This document shows positions 1 through 11,325 of a DNA stretch of 64,000 nt, piece by piece (the first letter of the stretch is position 1; every line of letters starts with the position of its first letter). A program made the position numbers and the translations under genes. Source of the stretch: Formicarius rufipectus. Its lineage: Eukaryota > Chordata > Aves > Passeriformes > Formicariidae. A model generated the notes under the pieces. That model was given only the letters and a program-made list of their open reading frames with translations. It did not search any database and was not told where the DNA came from. Location: assembly GCA_013399695.1 (NCBI GenBank), contig VXAU01002071.1, positions 2,353,598 to 2,417,597 of the forward strand, in the 5' to 3' direction.

Positions 1-2560
1 ATAGCAGGGGTTTGGAACTCCCTCCTCCCAAAGCCAACCCAGCCCAGGATGCAGCAGAGGGGATTTATTTCTCCTGACAGGCTCCACACACGCCACTATT
101 TTTCTTCATTGCTCTTTCCTCCTGCCACACTGGGCAAACTTTGGGGTCAGCCCAGAGCCAGTGTGGGGGGGTAAGATGTGAGCTGTTTTCAGATGGTTTC
201 AAAATTAACACCCCTGAGGGTATCCCGATGTTTGCAGAGGTGAAATCCATGTCTGTTCTGGATGATTTCATCACCAAGTAACTCCTTACATGGATCCGCC
301 TTGTCTTTTAAAGCAGGAGCTTCCCACTGCCAACATGGCCTGGCACTGGGGTGCCCTCCCACAGCCCCCCTGCAGCACTGAGCCCCTTGCCAGGAACATG
401 TGGGAAGGGAAACCTTGCCTGCAACACCAGAAAGCCCATCCGAGATCCCAAATCACCTCCACTGCCCTCCTGCAAGTACCTCGGAGCAGCCAAGCTGCCC
501 CCGGAGCCCCACAGTGCCACAACCCAGGGATACCTTCACACAGGCATAGAAAGCATTACCTTGCCTTGAATTTTCATATTAAAACCAAATCAAAACAACT
601 TCTAAAGTAGAACTAAAACTGAAATTTAGACCTAAAGCCTGTGATCTGGGACTGCTTTGATCAGAACACATGCAGCTCCATCCTGAAGTGGTCCCTTTTC
701 AATATATTGGGTGATTTAATGAAAAACGTCATTTACTTTTTGTTGAAAACAGATACATCTCGTGTTTCCACTGAAGGAAAATACAAGCTTTTAGAGAACA
801 ACAGCTTGATGAAAACCCGTTACTCCTGCCTTGTCTGGAGCACCCAGGGAGAGCTTCATCCTGACACCCAGCACTCGACCCGGCTCACCACAAACCACAC
901 GCCCGCCTTGGGTCAGGCTCTTTTTTTCCAGCACTCTGATTATTTTTTCTCCTGGGGATGGGGCCGGGAAGGACTGAGCCTTCAGCTCAACACAAATCCT
1001 GCCCTTTTGGTAAAGTGTAATAAACTTCTTCCCCTGACACATAGGAAAATGTTTTAAGGCAAGACTTTATAGAGAGCATCAATCACTTTGGAGGTGATGG
1101 AATTGCTGCAGAATTATAAGCAAGTCTGAAGTGTCTACAGAGGACTCTAAACACTGTCTTCTATTTATTCTCTGTGTCCTTTGTAAATGTAAACTTCGGT
1201 GGAGTCCAGAGGCCCTTCCGTCTCCACAGCTTGTCAATCCAGCACCTTTCACCACCGCTAAAATCACAATTAAAAAAAAAAGGGGGATTACAAAAACAAA
1301 CACAGAGCTCACGCGCCAGTGATGGCTGGGGACTGTTCTGGGAGTGGTGCTGGGATCCTGCCCTGAACCTACACCTTCCCACCATCGCTGGGCAGGAGCA
1401 GGACCCCCAGAGCCACCTCCCTCTGAGCCCCCACCCCTGCAGGAGGGGAGGGAGGAGCAGGGCTGAGGATGGAGGAGGACGTGTGTCCTGGCCACAGCAC
1501 CCGGGTCTGGGTGCTCACCTGTGAACCCATCCCCTCCCCTTGGAGGGTCAGGAGAGAAAGACCCACACTAAATCCCAGATCCCATCAGGATCCACAGTGA
1601 CACCCATCCATCAGGATTCCCAGTGTGAAAGCCAGAGAGAGGGCACCCATCCTGGCCACAGCACCCAGTCCTGAGTGCTCACCTGTGAACCCATTCCTGC
1701 CTCCCAGAGAGGCAGGAATGGGCAAACAAAGATCTGAACTAAATCCCAGAGAAGACAGGGATGGAGACCTGGCACCCACCTGTGCCCAGGCTGTGCATGG
1801 GCAGGGTTTTATGCGTCCCAGACAAGACCAGCAAGGAAGGGTTAAGGTGCCCCCCTGCATAAACATCAACTGGGGTTCTGAGAGGCTCCAAGAAGATCAC
1901 AGAGAGGACAGTGCTCTGACAGCTGGATGGAGCTGGGTGTGGGAGAGCCATCCCAGCTGGAATGCTGCGCAGGGGAGTGAGCACCACAGCGGGAAGTGAC
2001 TTTTCCTTCCACAGAAAGAAAAAAGAGATAAAAGCTTTATAAAGTTTAAAAGATAATCTATATAAAAAACTTCTTTTTGCCAAAATAGTTGGAAAAAGTT
2101 ATTTTATACATTGAAATATCCTACAGCTGCTCTGAACTGGTGGGAAAAGTCTGTTTGGAAAAATACCTTGCATAAAATACTTGATCTGACCCTGGAGCAT
2201 CCTAATCCCAGCACACTGGACACAGAGCCTGTGTGGTTTTCCCCCTACTTTACCAGCCAGTGTGGCACTGGCTCTTGCCAGTATCTCTAGTCCTCCCAAA
2301 AGTCATTTCCCCCAGAAAACTATTCAGAACACAATTATTTTAGCAGTAAAGCAGCATTTTGGGGGCTCCCTCATAACACCCTCACTGTGTCATGCTGACA
2401 GGTCAGAGCTCAGAAAGAAAAAATGGGGGACGAATGTGGGGAGGTCCCTCTGCACCTCCTGATGCTCACTGTGATCCCACATCTCCCATGCAGGACTGGG
2501 GTCCCCCCACACCTCCCACCCACGGCCAGTGTCCGCTCCACCCCTGCAGGTTTAGGATCC
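1..2560. other. Non-coding region, left edge
   Basis: No exon with family similarity, splice-site support or conserved reading frame was recognised. The sequence is of mixed composition. Around 1583-1640 there are two adjacent degenerate units (GGATCCACAGTGACACCC / GGATTCCCAGTGTGAAAGCC) that resemble the 28-bp minisatellite found at 2815-3029. Synteny predicts the CTTNBP2NL gene further left, so untranslated sequence of that gene could in principle lie here, but nothing in the sequence shows it. Confidence 0.5.
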
Positions 2561-2800
2561 CCCCGCAGCTCCCACGCAGGACCGTAACCCGCTGCCCCTC
2601 GGGTGCCACCGGCTCTGCCCCTCGGAGCTGAGCCCCCCTCATCCCCCTCGGGTCCGTGTCCCCGGCCCGCAGCCAGCAGGTAGCGCTGCGGGTCCGTCCC
2701 CGGCCCCGCCGTGTCCCCGACGCCGCCCCAGCTCCGGCCCCGCCGCCGTCCGTCTGTCCGTCCCACCCCGGCCACGAGTGACCGCGAGCGTGGGGACTCC
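2560..2800. other. GC/CpG-rich patch
   Basis: A short block dense in CCCC, CGCC and CGGG, with many CpG dinucleotides compared with its flanks. It lies directly left of the 28-bp minisatellite. It could be a small CpG island or simply GC-rich sequence. No start codon with a protein of recognised family follows. Confidence 0.35.
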
Positions 2801-2814
2801 ACCCTCTGTCTGAC

Positions 2815-3029
2815 GGGATTCCCAGCGTGGGACCTGTCCTTCGGGATTCCCGGTGTCAGACTCGTCCGTCGGGATACCCAGTGTGGGACGCACCCATCGG
2901 GATTCCCGGTGTGGGACCCATCTGCCAATATTCCCAGTGTGAAGTCCAGCCACTGGGATATGCAGTGCGGGACCCATCCGTCAGGATTTCCCTTGTGGAA
3001 CTCATCCACTGTGATTTCTGATGTGAGGG
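2815..3029. repeat. 28-bp minisatellite, about 7.5 units
   Basis: Seven consecutive 28-base units, each beginning with a variant of GGGATTCCCAGTGTGGGACC and ending in a variant of CATCCGTC, run from 2815 to 3010. A partial eighth unit runs to about 3029. Unit length is constant and divergence is by substitution only, so the array is old. Long open frames over it on both strands are a by-product of the repeat and are not genes. Confidence 0.85.
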
Positions 3030-6000
3030 GCGGTGGTGCTGCCGGATCTGTGTGGACAGGGAAGGGGAATACAGTCACATTTTCAACAGGTCCTTTTCCT
3101 GGCGTGCTCCAGAACGCCAAACATCCCACTGGCCCCGGCATTCCACTGCTTCCCAGCTATGCTCCAAACAGCTGATCCCTGTAGGATCACAGCCGCAGCC
3201 TTTCCCAGGGCTGACCCGGAGCATCCCTGCCTCCCCAGCCCACTCCGTGGCCTCCCTCCCTCTCTGCAGGCGGCTCGTTTGCACTGGAGAGTCGCTGTAG
3301 CAGAAGTGCAAGTCCAGCAAAAGCTGGCAGGGAATCCAGGGGCCAAGTCCAGAGTAAAATTCTGATAATGCTGTGTTTATATCAGGAATTTCTTTGGCAG
3401 ATTAATCACATGAATGAAGTAACAGATGGGAACTCACTGGAGATGCTGTAACGGGAATTCCAGTGCAGGGCCAGGCTGGCAGTGCCCCCTGGAAGTGCCG
3501 CTGTCAGGACCACCTCTGCAGGGAAGCAGCAAGGACATGGAGTAGAGCAGCACCCAGAGGTGAACTCTCCTCCAAGAGCCAGACAAGGGGAGCCAGGGCA
3601 GCAGCTCATGATCCCTGGTACATGCCAGTCCGTGCTTCCAGCCCCATGGCATCCAAGAAATGCTGAGTATCAAGGGCATCGCATCCAAGAAATGACGGGC
3701 ATGGGGGGCATCGCTGCAGGGAAGGTCTCGTGCTCCTGCTGCCAGCCTTGCCCTCACCACCCGCTGGTTTTGCCAGCTCTGGACTCAGGTTGCACTTGGA
3801 GATTTAGAACACACAAGGTCAGAATTCCCCAGGGAGCAGGTGACCAGCCCGGGCACAGCCAGCAGGCTCTGGCGTGTCAGTCACAGGGGAACAGATACAG
3901 CCACCACAGCTGCATTTTATTTCCCAGCTGTTGGGATGTCAAACTTCTCCCAGACTGAGGAATTATTTCCAGAGTCAGGAACATGCCATGTGCCTGTTTA
4001 AATAGCCGTTTGCACCACACTAGAGCTGTGCCCAATTTCCCAGGTGCTGCCCCAAGGAGTGACCAGCTGCCAACTCTGGCAAAGGGCAAGGGAGGGAGCA
4101 GATGTGCCAGGAGTGAGAACACTGAGAGCAGAGTGTGGGAAATGCCTCATTGGCCACAGTTAGCTGTTTGCAAGAGGCAATGGACTTCCTACTACTTGCT
4201 TCATCATTTGGAGAGGAAGAAGATGGATCCTGATCTTTGCATAACTACAGCAAACCAAACACCCTTAGCAGCAACAAGCAAAGGGGAAGGCAGCAGCAGT
4301 CAGTGGAACAGGACTGAAGCCTTCCCCTCACTCAGCCCTGGCACAGCACTGGTAGCAGAAAGAACAAGCTGTGGGAAATCACTCCAGGATGACCTTTTTA
4401 TACTGTAGGTCCTGGAAAGTGACCCATCCAAGCTGTGTGATCACCTTAATCTGCTCCTTCAGAGAGCTGTTCTGAAAGCCAGAGCCAGGCACACCAGTGG
4501 GCAGGTCCCATGGGCACGTGTGGGAATGTGCAACCAGGAGAGCATGTACCCAGGGAGGACGTGGTCTACACATGCCTGACACGGGTTTGAACTGTTCCCT
4601 GGTTCTCATAATTTCTCTCTCAATAAAGCTGCACAGTTTTACTGAGCATGATTTGTGAGAGCCAACGGGTTCTTTTAATGACACAGCAGCTTGCTGAGGA
4701 AACACCACTTCCCCTGCTGCTGAGTCTTCCCAACACTCTCCAAGAGACAGCTCCAAGTGAAGGGCATCAATTAGATCATGATGGTCTCTTGCAGAGTAAC
4801 AGATCCAGGTGAGCTGGGGTAGACTGGAGGCTCTTTGATCTCTTCATAAATCTCTCCAGTCTGTCTGAGCACTGCCCTCAAAAGCTGGCCAGTGGGGCCA
4901 GCCCCAGTGCTCCCAGTACTCCCCCCAAGGTCTGAACTGCACCAGCACGGCCTCAGTGAGGCTCCAGCTGCCACAGTGGGGAGGACACATGCCCAGGTGT
5001 GAAGGGCAGTTGGGCATTGAACCATCCCATTCCCTGCTCCCTGTTCCAGGTCCTGGGGCCAGCAAGGCTTCCTGCCCTGGGGCCGAACCAGCCTCTCTCC
5101 CCTCGGGCTGCAGCGGGGGAACATATGGGACCTGTTAGCTGGGAGCACATAAAACTCAACGCTGCATTAGTCATCGGCCCCGTCATGTTCCCCCCACCAC
5201 TGGTGGACACGACTCTTGCAGAAGCGACCGACAACTGCCTGTGTTTCTGTCAGCTCCAATAAACAAGCCTGTTTAATGCCGTGGGGGCACAGGGGGCTCG
5301 GCAACTCCATCCAAAAATAACAAGTTTTTAGCACGATATCCTTTCCAGCTCGATGGCTCCGTCTCTCCCCAGTTTTGCTGAGCAGCACCAGAGGGAAGTG
5401 GGGTCTGAGGGCCAGGATGACCTGCTGTGAAGGAGTCCCTGACCCCCTGCCAGCTGTCCCAGTGCCCACCCATATCCGCCTGCAGCCCGTGGGACCCAGT
5501 GAATCACGAGCCATTAACATTCTCACAGTGACATCTCCAAAATACTTCAGGGATAAATTGGTTGCTGGCCGATTTGCAGAGCATTTAGGCAAAATTATTA
5601 GGAGGAGGGTTGGTGGGGAGCCAAGGGCTGGATCCTGAAGGGGGCTGTGTGCTTGTGGGTCACTTGGATGTTCGTGCCGTGGCCTCAGGAAGCTCAGCCC
5701 AGATGCCGTGGGCTCCCAACCCTGTGCCACCCTGGCTGACAGCGCCAGGTGCCAGTCAGTAAACATGGCATAACTCTCACCCTCATGAAGGGCTTAAGTG
5801 CCCTGGCGCTGTTGGATAAACAGAACCATGCTGAGTGTACACAGCAACTTGGCAGAGGCCCTGGAGGCATCTCAGCATCTTCACAAGCCCTCCTGTGACT
5901 CTGAGGGGCATCAGGAGGGACATGGAACCCTGTGCCCGGTGCCAGTCCATCACCTGCCTGCAGCCCTGCCAGGTATTGGCAGGCAGGATTCAGACAGCCA

Positions 6001-8299
6001 AGGGGGAATTGGACAGCAAAAAAGGCAGGCAGGAAAGCAAGAATCCATCAGCACCTCTCACACAGCCAGAGCTTCATGTACTCCTGCTCTGCCCATAAAA
6101 CAAAGCAGAGGCCAATGGCACCATCAGCCTCCTCCTGCCCACCCTGTCCCGTGGCACAGCAGAGGGTCCCTCCTGCCACAAATGGCTCATGGAGTAGCAG
6201 GGCTGATCTGTCATCACCACCTCAGAATTAAGGTTTGCCTGTAAGGGATTCCCAGTAAAAGTCTTAAGTGTACTCTCTGAACTGGCAACTGATTTTGTCC
6301 CAGATTAATAAGAGAGGAAAGTAAAAATGCCTGGCCCTGATGTGGGTTGTGCCTCAAAGCTGGGAAGGGTTTTGCAAGGGTGTCTAAGGACGTGATGTTT
6401 CCATCAGCATCTTCCCAAGGATGCCAGTTCAGGATGGGCAGCTCTAGGAGCACTGGACGTGCACTTTATCACCTTCTCTCATAAGATCCTCTCCCCTTTT
6501 CCGTGGATTCTTGCAGGTTAAGCTACAGCCCAGCTCCATGCAGACTGGGTGACCTCATGGCTTGTCTTCAAGCAGAATAAATAAACAAAACTAACAAACA
6601 GCCCAGACTGCTCTCCTGCAGCTCCTTCATGAGCTGAGAGTCAAGACAGAGCTATTCCAACCTATCCATGTGGAAATCCAACCTGCCCGGACAAGGATCT
6701 GGGACCAGGGCACAGGGCATGTGGAGTGAGAGGTTCCCATGGAGCCAGACTGGAAGAGAGAAGAAAAAATAACCAGGCAGCAGTGGGTTGGCAGTTGGGG
6801 GCTGGGGGAACACAGCCAGCCTGTGGAGGGGGCAGGAGCTCCCAGGGAGGAACCCACATCTGTCCCTCACCAATGGCACTGCCAGACCCCACGGGAGAAA
6901 AGAGCGCAGGTTCCTCATGCTCACTTAGTTCAAGGAGAAAACCTCTGACAAGGGTCTCTCTCCATTTCCTTCTGGAGGTGATGTGCCTGTTGGGTGGCTG
7001 GGAAGCTGTCGCTGGAAAACCTGAGCCAGGAGGAGAAATGTTGCCCCAAATTTATTGTATTTACTTTCTCCAGTGTTTTCAGATTTTTTTAGTCTTCAGT
7101 AGTTTATATTATACACATTTATCAGCTTTCTCCAGGCTTTTAACCCCAGAGTCACTGTCTCAGGTTATAGCAGAAAGTGATGAAATGGGCATTCCTGGCA
7201 CATCTGCTCAGGGGGTGGGTTGTGGCCAAATTTAATCAAATAGCATAAATGAACCCAAAACAAGGGCTGCTGCACACTGAAATCTTCTGTGTCCCTGGCA
7301 CTGTGGGCTTTCCGTGGATCTCCACACCTCCTCTCATATGTGGAACTCCACATCTGCTTGAAAGCACTCACGTGTTTTATTACCACTCTATCAACTTATT
7401 CCTTATTCATCAACACTGGATTTTGTTCTTTTTCTTTTTTTTTTCAGGAAAGAGATGGGCAAAGCCACATTCTTTTTTCTAAAGAGGTTTGTAATTAAAA
7501 CGGCCTGTTTTGTAGAAATCTAATTTTTAAAAATCATTTACAACCCTCCAAGAAGCCAAGACAGCCAGCAGGGATACCACCCCCACCACACCATATCCTG
7601 CCTGCAAAACCCAGCCACAGCAGGAGGGTGATGCTCCCCGAAATAAGGGGAAATCACACAAGTGAAGGGAGGATGTGAGCAAAAATAGCATTTAAAGCCT
7701 GGCAAATGCGTAGGTAATGAGTAAATTAACTCCCTGGCTGTGAAACTATTGCCCAGCACAGCTCCCGACGCGGACAATGGGATGAAAGCCGGGATTTCCC
7801 GGCCTCAATGGAGCGCCCACCGGGAGCTGGGCTCCGTGCCCACCACCTGCCCGGGGCCCCGAGCCGCTCCGCAGAGGTCAGAGGAGCCCCCGCAGCTCCC
7901 CGGGGTGGCACACAATGCCCGGGTTTTCTGGGGGCTTGCTTCCCAAAGGGAGGGCAGCGGGGCTGGCAGCAGGGGCCAGAGACACGGCGGTGAGGGGCTG
8001 CGGGGCGCGGGGATAATGCACAGCCCCGCTGGCAGGATTAGCGCCGAGCGGCACCGCTGAATCGCGGCACCGCTGAATCACAGCCCCAGCGGGATTACGC
8101 TCCAGTGAAAATACAGACACTGTGCCCACGGAGAGGCAGCTCAGCCCCCCCTCACGGCGGCCCCGCGGTGGGAGAGACCTCAGAGGGGCTCTGAACGTCC
8201 CAGTAAAGTGTGGGGCTGGCTGAGCCTCTCGTGGGTACACGGGGAATGGGCTCAGCTGTGCACCGGCCACGGCGGGTTCACACGGGCAGACAGCGAGGG
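3030..8299. other. Intergenic stretch without recognised genes
   Basis: No coding exon recognised on either strand. The sequence is mostly unique-looking and moderately GC-rich. It has a T-rich run near 7431-7445 and a CpG-rich patch from about 7760 to 8290. Within the patch a 16-base unit, GCGGCACCGCTGAATC, is tandemly duplicated at 8048-8063 and 8064-8079. Confidence 0.5.
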
Positions 8300-8571
8300 G
8301 ACGAGGGGGAGCGGTTTTAAATTAAAAGAGAGAGATTTGGATTAGATGCTCAGGAGAAATTCTTTACTCAGAGAGTGCTGAGCCCCTGGCACAGGCTGGG
8401 CAGAGAAGCTGTGGCTGCCCCATCCCTGGAAGTGTCCAAGGCCAGGCTGGATGGAGCTCTGAGAAACCTGGGCTGGTGGAAGGTGTCCCTGCCCATGGCA
8501 GGGGGTGGCACTGGATGAGCTTTAAGGTCTCTTCCAACTCAAAGCACTTGTGGATTTGTATGATTCTATGA
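8300..8571 (+). repeat. CR1 LINE 3' fragment
   Basis: A CR1 3' end in + orientation. It has the GAGCGGTTTTAAATTAAAAG segment, then GCTGTGGCTGCCCCATCCCT, then the terminal AAGGTCTCTTCCAACTC and ATGATTCTATGA tail. It is 5'-truncated, as is usual for these elements. Confidence 0.9.
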
Positions 8572-9925
8572 CTTAGGCTCCTCAGGGAGCTTTCCAGATG
8601 TCCCCAGAGCATCTCACCAGGCAGGAGAAGGAGGCTGTGGCACTCTGGCCTTGGGAACGGCTGGATCTGCTGCAGGACTCTGTGACCCCCAGCAGCACAC
8701 GCTGCTGTCACCTTCCCCACAACACCCAGACTCTTGCTGAAACCTCGCTGGGCCACAGCCAAGGGGCTGCAGCAGGGGCAGCACATGGCAGTGCCAGTGG
8801 AGCTGGGATCCCATCCCAGCATGGCCAGGAGTGGGTTGGAGCCCACTGGGAGCACAGGGGCTGATCCTCAGGGCACGCACACTGCAGGGTGCTGGGCGAG
8901 GAGGGGGTGTCCCATCACGCCAGACAGGGGCAGGAGAGCAGCTGCCAAGTCTTCCCCACTGCCAGGGTTGGTACCCCTGCCACAAAGGTGGGGTTTTTCA
9001 ATATTCTCCAGTCCCTCTGGATGAAACCCTCCATTTCCATAGAAACACAGACCTTCAGGTGTCCAACCCCTGAATTGTCACATTCCTCCAGAGAGGCTGG
9101 ATGCTTCCCAAGCCACACTCTTCACCCACCGGGATTAAATGAATAACCAGGTCAAAAGCAAAGCCCAAATTCAGCTCAGCAAGAGGCCTCTCATTACATC
9201 TCTATTTCCTTGAACAGCAGATTTGCACCAGGCCAGACATTTTTAAGGCATGGGGAAGCACCAAGCCAAATAGAGCTGTACATTTTCCAGGTTAACAATG
9301 ATTTTCACCTGCTCCAGCCCGGAATCACCACAATAGCTCTTGACAGCAGCACACAGGTTATCAGAGCAAAGCCTGAAAGCACAGCTTGCTGCCCTGACTC
9401 CTTGTTGGATTTCAGAGAGCCTGGCAATGGAAAGCTGATCCAATTTATCCACAGTTCATTATCCAACATAGCATGACATTGGGACACTTGCAGACATAAT
9501 CCAGCTTCCTCCTGCCTTGCAAGATGTATTGACCAAAGGGAAGAAAACAGAGCATTAATAGCTCTCTGCTGTGCAGCTGAATCTGGGCAGCAGCAATGAG
9601 ATTCTTTGGGCTATTTCTATCCAATCTCACACAACAGTAAATCAGAAGCTTTTACAGATTTCCATTAAATTTCTCCCCATTAATACCAACGTAGCAGAGA
9701 TCACAATTTGTCCTCTTTTTTTTATACTCTCCTGATATTTTAAAAAATGCTAAAACTCTTCTGCTCCTAGCTGAGCTTAAGATAAAAGTTAACCTCTGAA
9801 CCACAGCAGCATCTTTCATGTAAGGCACAATACAGTGAGGGCTTTTTACAGCACATTTAGCTCAGGAACGTGTGTTTCAGACTGAATTTGCCCCCAGGAG
9901 CCAGGGTACAGCATGGTTGAAATAA
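8572..9925. other. Intergenic stretch, nothing recognised
   Basis: No gene, RNA or clear repeat seen. GC-rich to about 8950, then of average composition. Confidence 0.4.
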
Positions 9926-10092
9926 CCCAGAGAAGCTGTGGCTGCCCCATCCCTGGGAGTCTTCCAGGCCAAGGTGGACAGGGCTTAGAGCAGCCTGGTC
10001 CAGTGGAAGGTGTCCCTGCCCATGGCAGGGGGGCCAGAACAAGAGGATCTTTAAGGTTCCTTCCAACTCAAACCATTCCATGATTTTATGAT
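9926..10092 (+). repeat. CR1 LINE 3' fragment
   Basis: A short CR1 3' end from CCCAGAGAAGCTGTGGCTGC to the CCATGATTTTATGAT tail, + orientation. Confidence 0.88.
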
Positions 10093-10810
10093 AAACCAGA
10101 GGAGAATGAGGCCCCATTCTCCACTGTCTGACCACCTGAATCACACTTGAGAGACCATGTTTTGTGCCTCCCCATGGCCACAGAGCCCCGGGTGCCCCGG
10201 GAGATGCCCCGTGGCAGTGCAAGGGATTTGTAATAACCTGTTATCTGATCTGAGCTCTCTGGCCTTTCCTCTCCGGCAGACAGTCCTTCAAACCCATTCA
10301 GGGATGATGAGTCACTGAAGAAGCACTTAAAATCCATCCTGGATGATAAGGTTAGAGCTATGTGCAGTGCATTTCCTGCCCTAGTTTGGAGTTATGCTTG
10401 GGCTCTCCACACTTCCTCACTTATTCCACCTTCTTTCTCCTTCCAAATTCCCTGCCACATCAAGCTGCAAAACCTCAAGCAGTTCAGTGGAGATTCACTG
10501 ACACTCAGAGACCACACTGGGGCTGCAACAGGGAGCAGGCAGCCAGCGTGGATCAGGTCTGGGGAGGCATGGTGCTTGCTACTTGCTTCAAAGGGCAGAA
10601 GAAAACACGTGGGAACTTTGATCAGGAAAACTGCTGTGAGGATGCCACCAGCCCAGGAGCAGCTCTTTGCTCACCCTGGGACCTGGCAGATGGTTCTGGG
10701 GTGCCTCAGTCCCACAGGGCTGCAGAATGGGCTCACAACAGACAAGCAAAGGTCACTCGGAGCTGCTGAGCCGGCTCTGGTCATGACAAGGGAAGTGGAT
10801 GGAGCAGACC
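10093..10810. other. Intergenic stretch, nothing recognised
   Basis: Lies between two CR1 copies. No exon or RNA gene recognised. Confidence 0.4.
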
Positions 10811-11325
10811 CATAGAATCAAAGAATATCCTGAGCTGGAGGGGACCCACAACGATTATCCAGCCCAACTCCTGGCCCTGCAAAGGACAAGCCCAGAATCC
10901 CACCCTGTGCCTCAGAGTGTTGTCTAAATGCCCCTTGAGCTCTGGCAGCCCTGGGGCTGTGCCCACTGCCATGGGGAGCCTGGTCAGTGCTCACCATCCT
11001 CTGGGGGAAGAGCCTTTCCCTGAGATCCAACCTGACCCTCCCTGACACAGCTCCAACCTTTCCCTCAGGACCTGTCACTGCTCACCAGAGCAGAGTTTGG
11101 AGCTGCCCCTCATTAGGAAGTTGCAGAGCCCAATGAGGTCTGACCTCAGTTTCCTCCTCTCCAGGCTGAACAGACCAACTGAGCTCAGCCACTCTCTGTA
11201 TGGCTTCTCCTCTAGACCCTCCACCATCTTCATGTCCCTCCCTTGGATGCTCTCTAATAGCTTTATAACTTTCTCCTATTGTGGTGCCCAAACTTGGGCA
11301 CGGGACTTGCGGTGAGGCTGCACAA
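10811..11325 (-). repeat. CR1 LINE fragment, about 500 bp
   Basis: Begins at the reversed tail CATAGAATCAAAGAATATCC and runs through reverse-complement CR1 segments such as CCTCTGGGGGAAGAGCCTTT and CTCTCCAGGCTGAACAGACC to about 11325. One of the longest CR1 pieces in the window. The tail is at the left, so the element is on the - strand. Confidence 0.88.

Noticed and set aside
2410..3141. Open frame of 243 codons on the - strand with internal peptide repeats
   Set aside because: The repeats are the 28-bp minisatellite read in rotating frames, and the rest is GC-rich sequence without stops.
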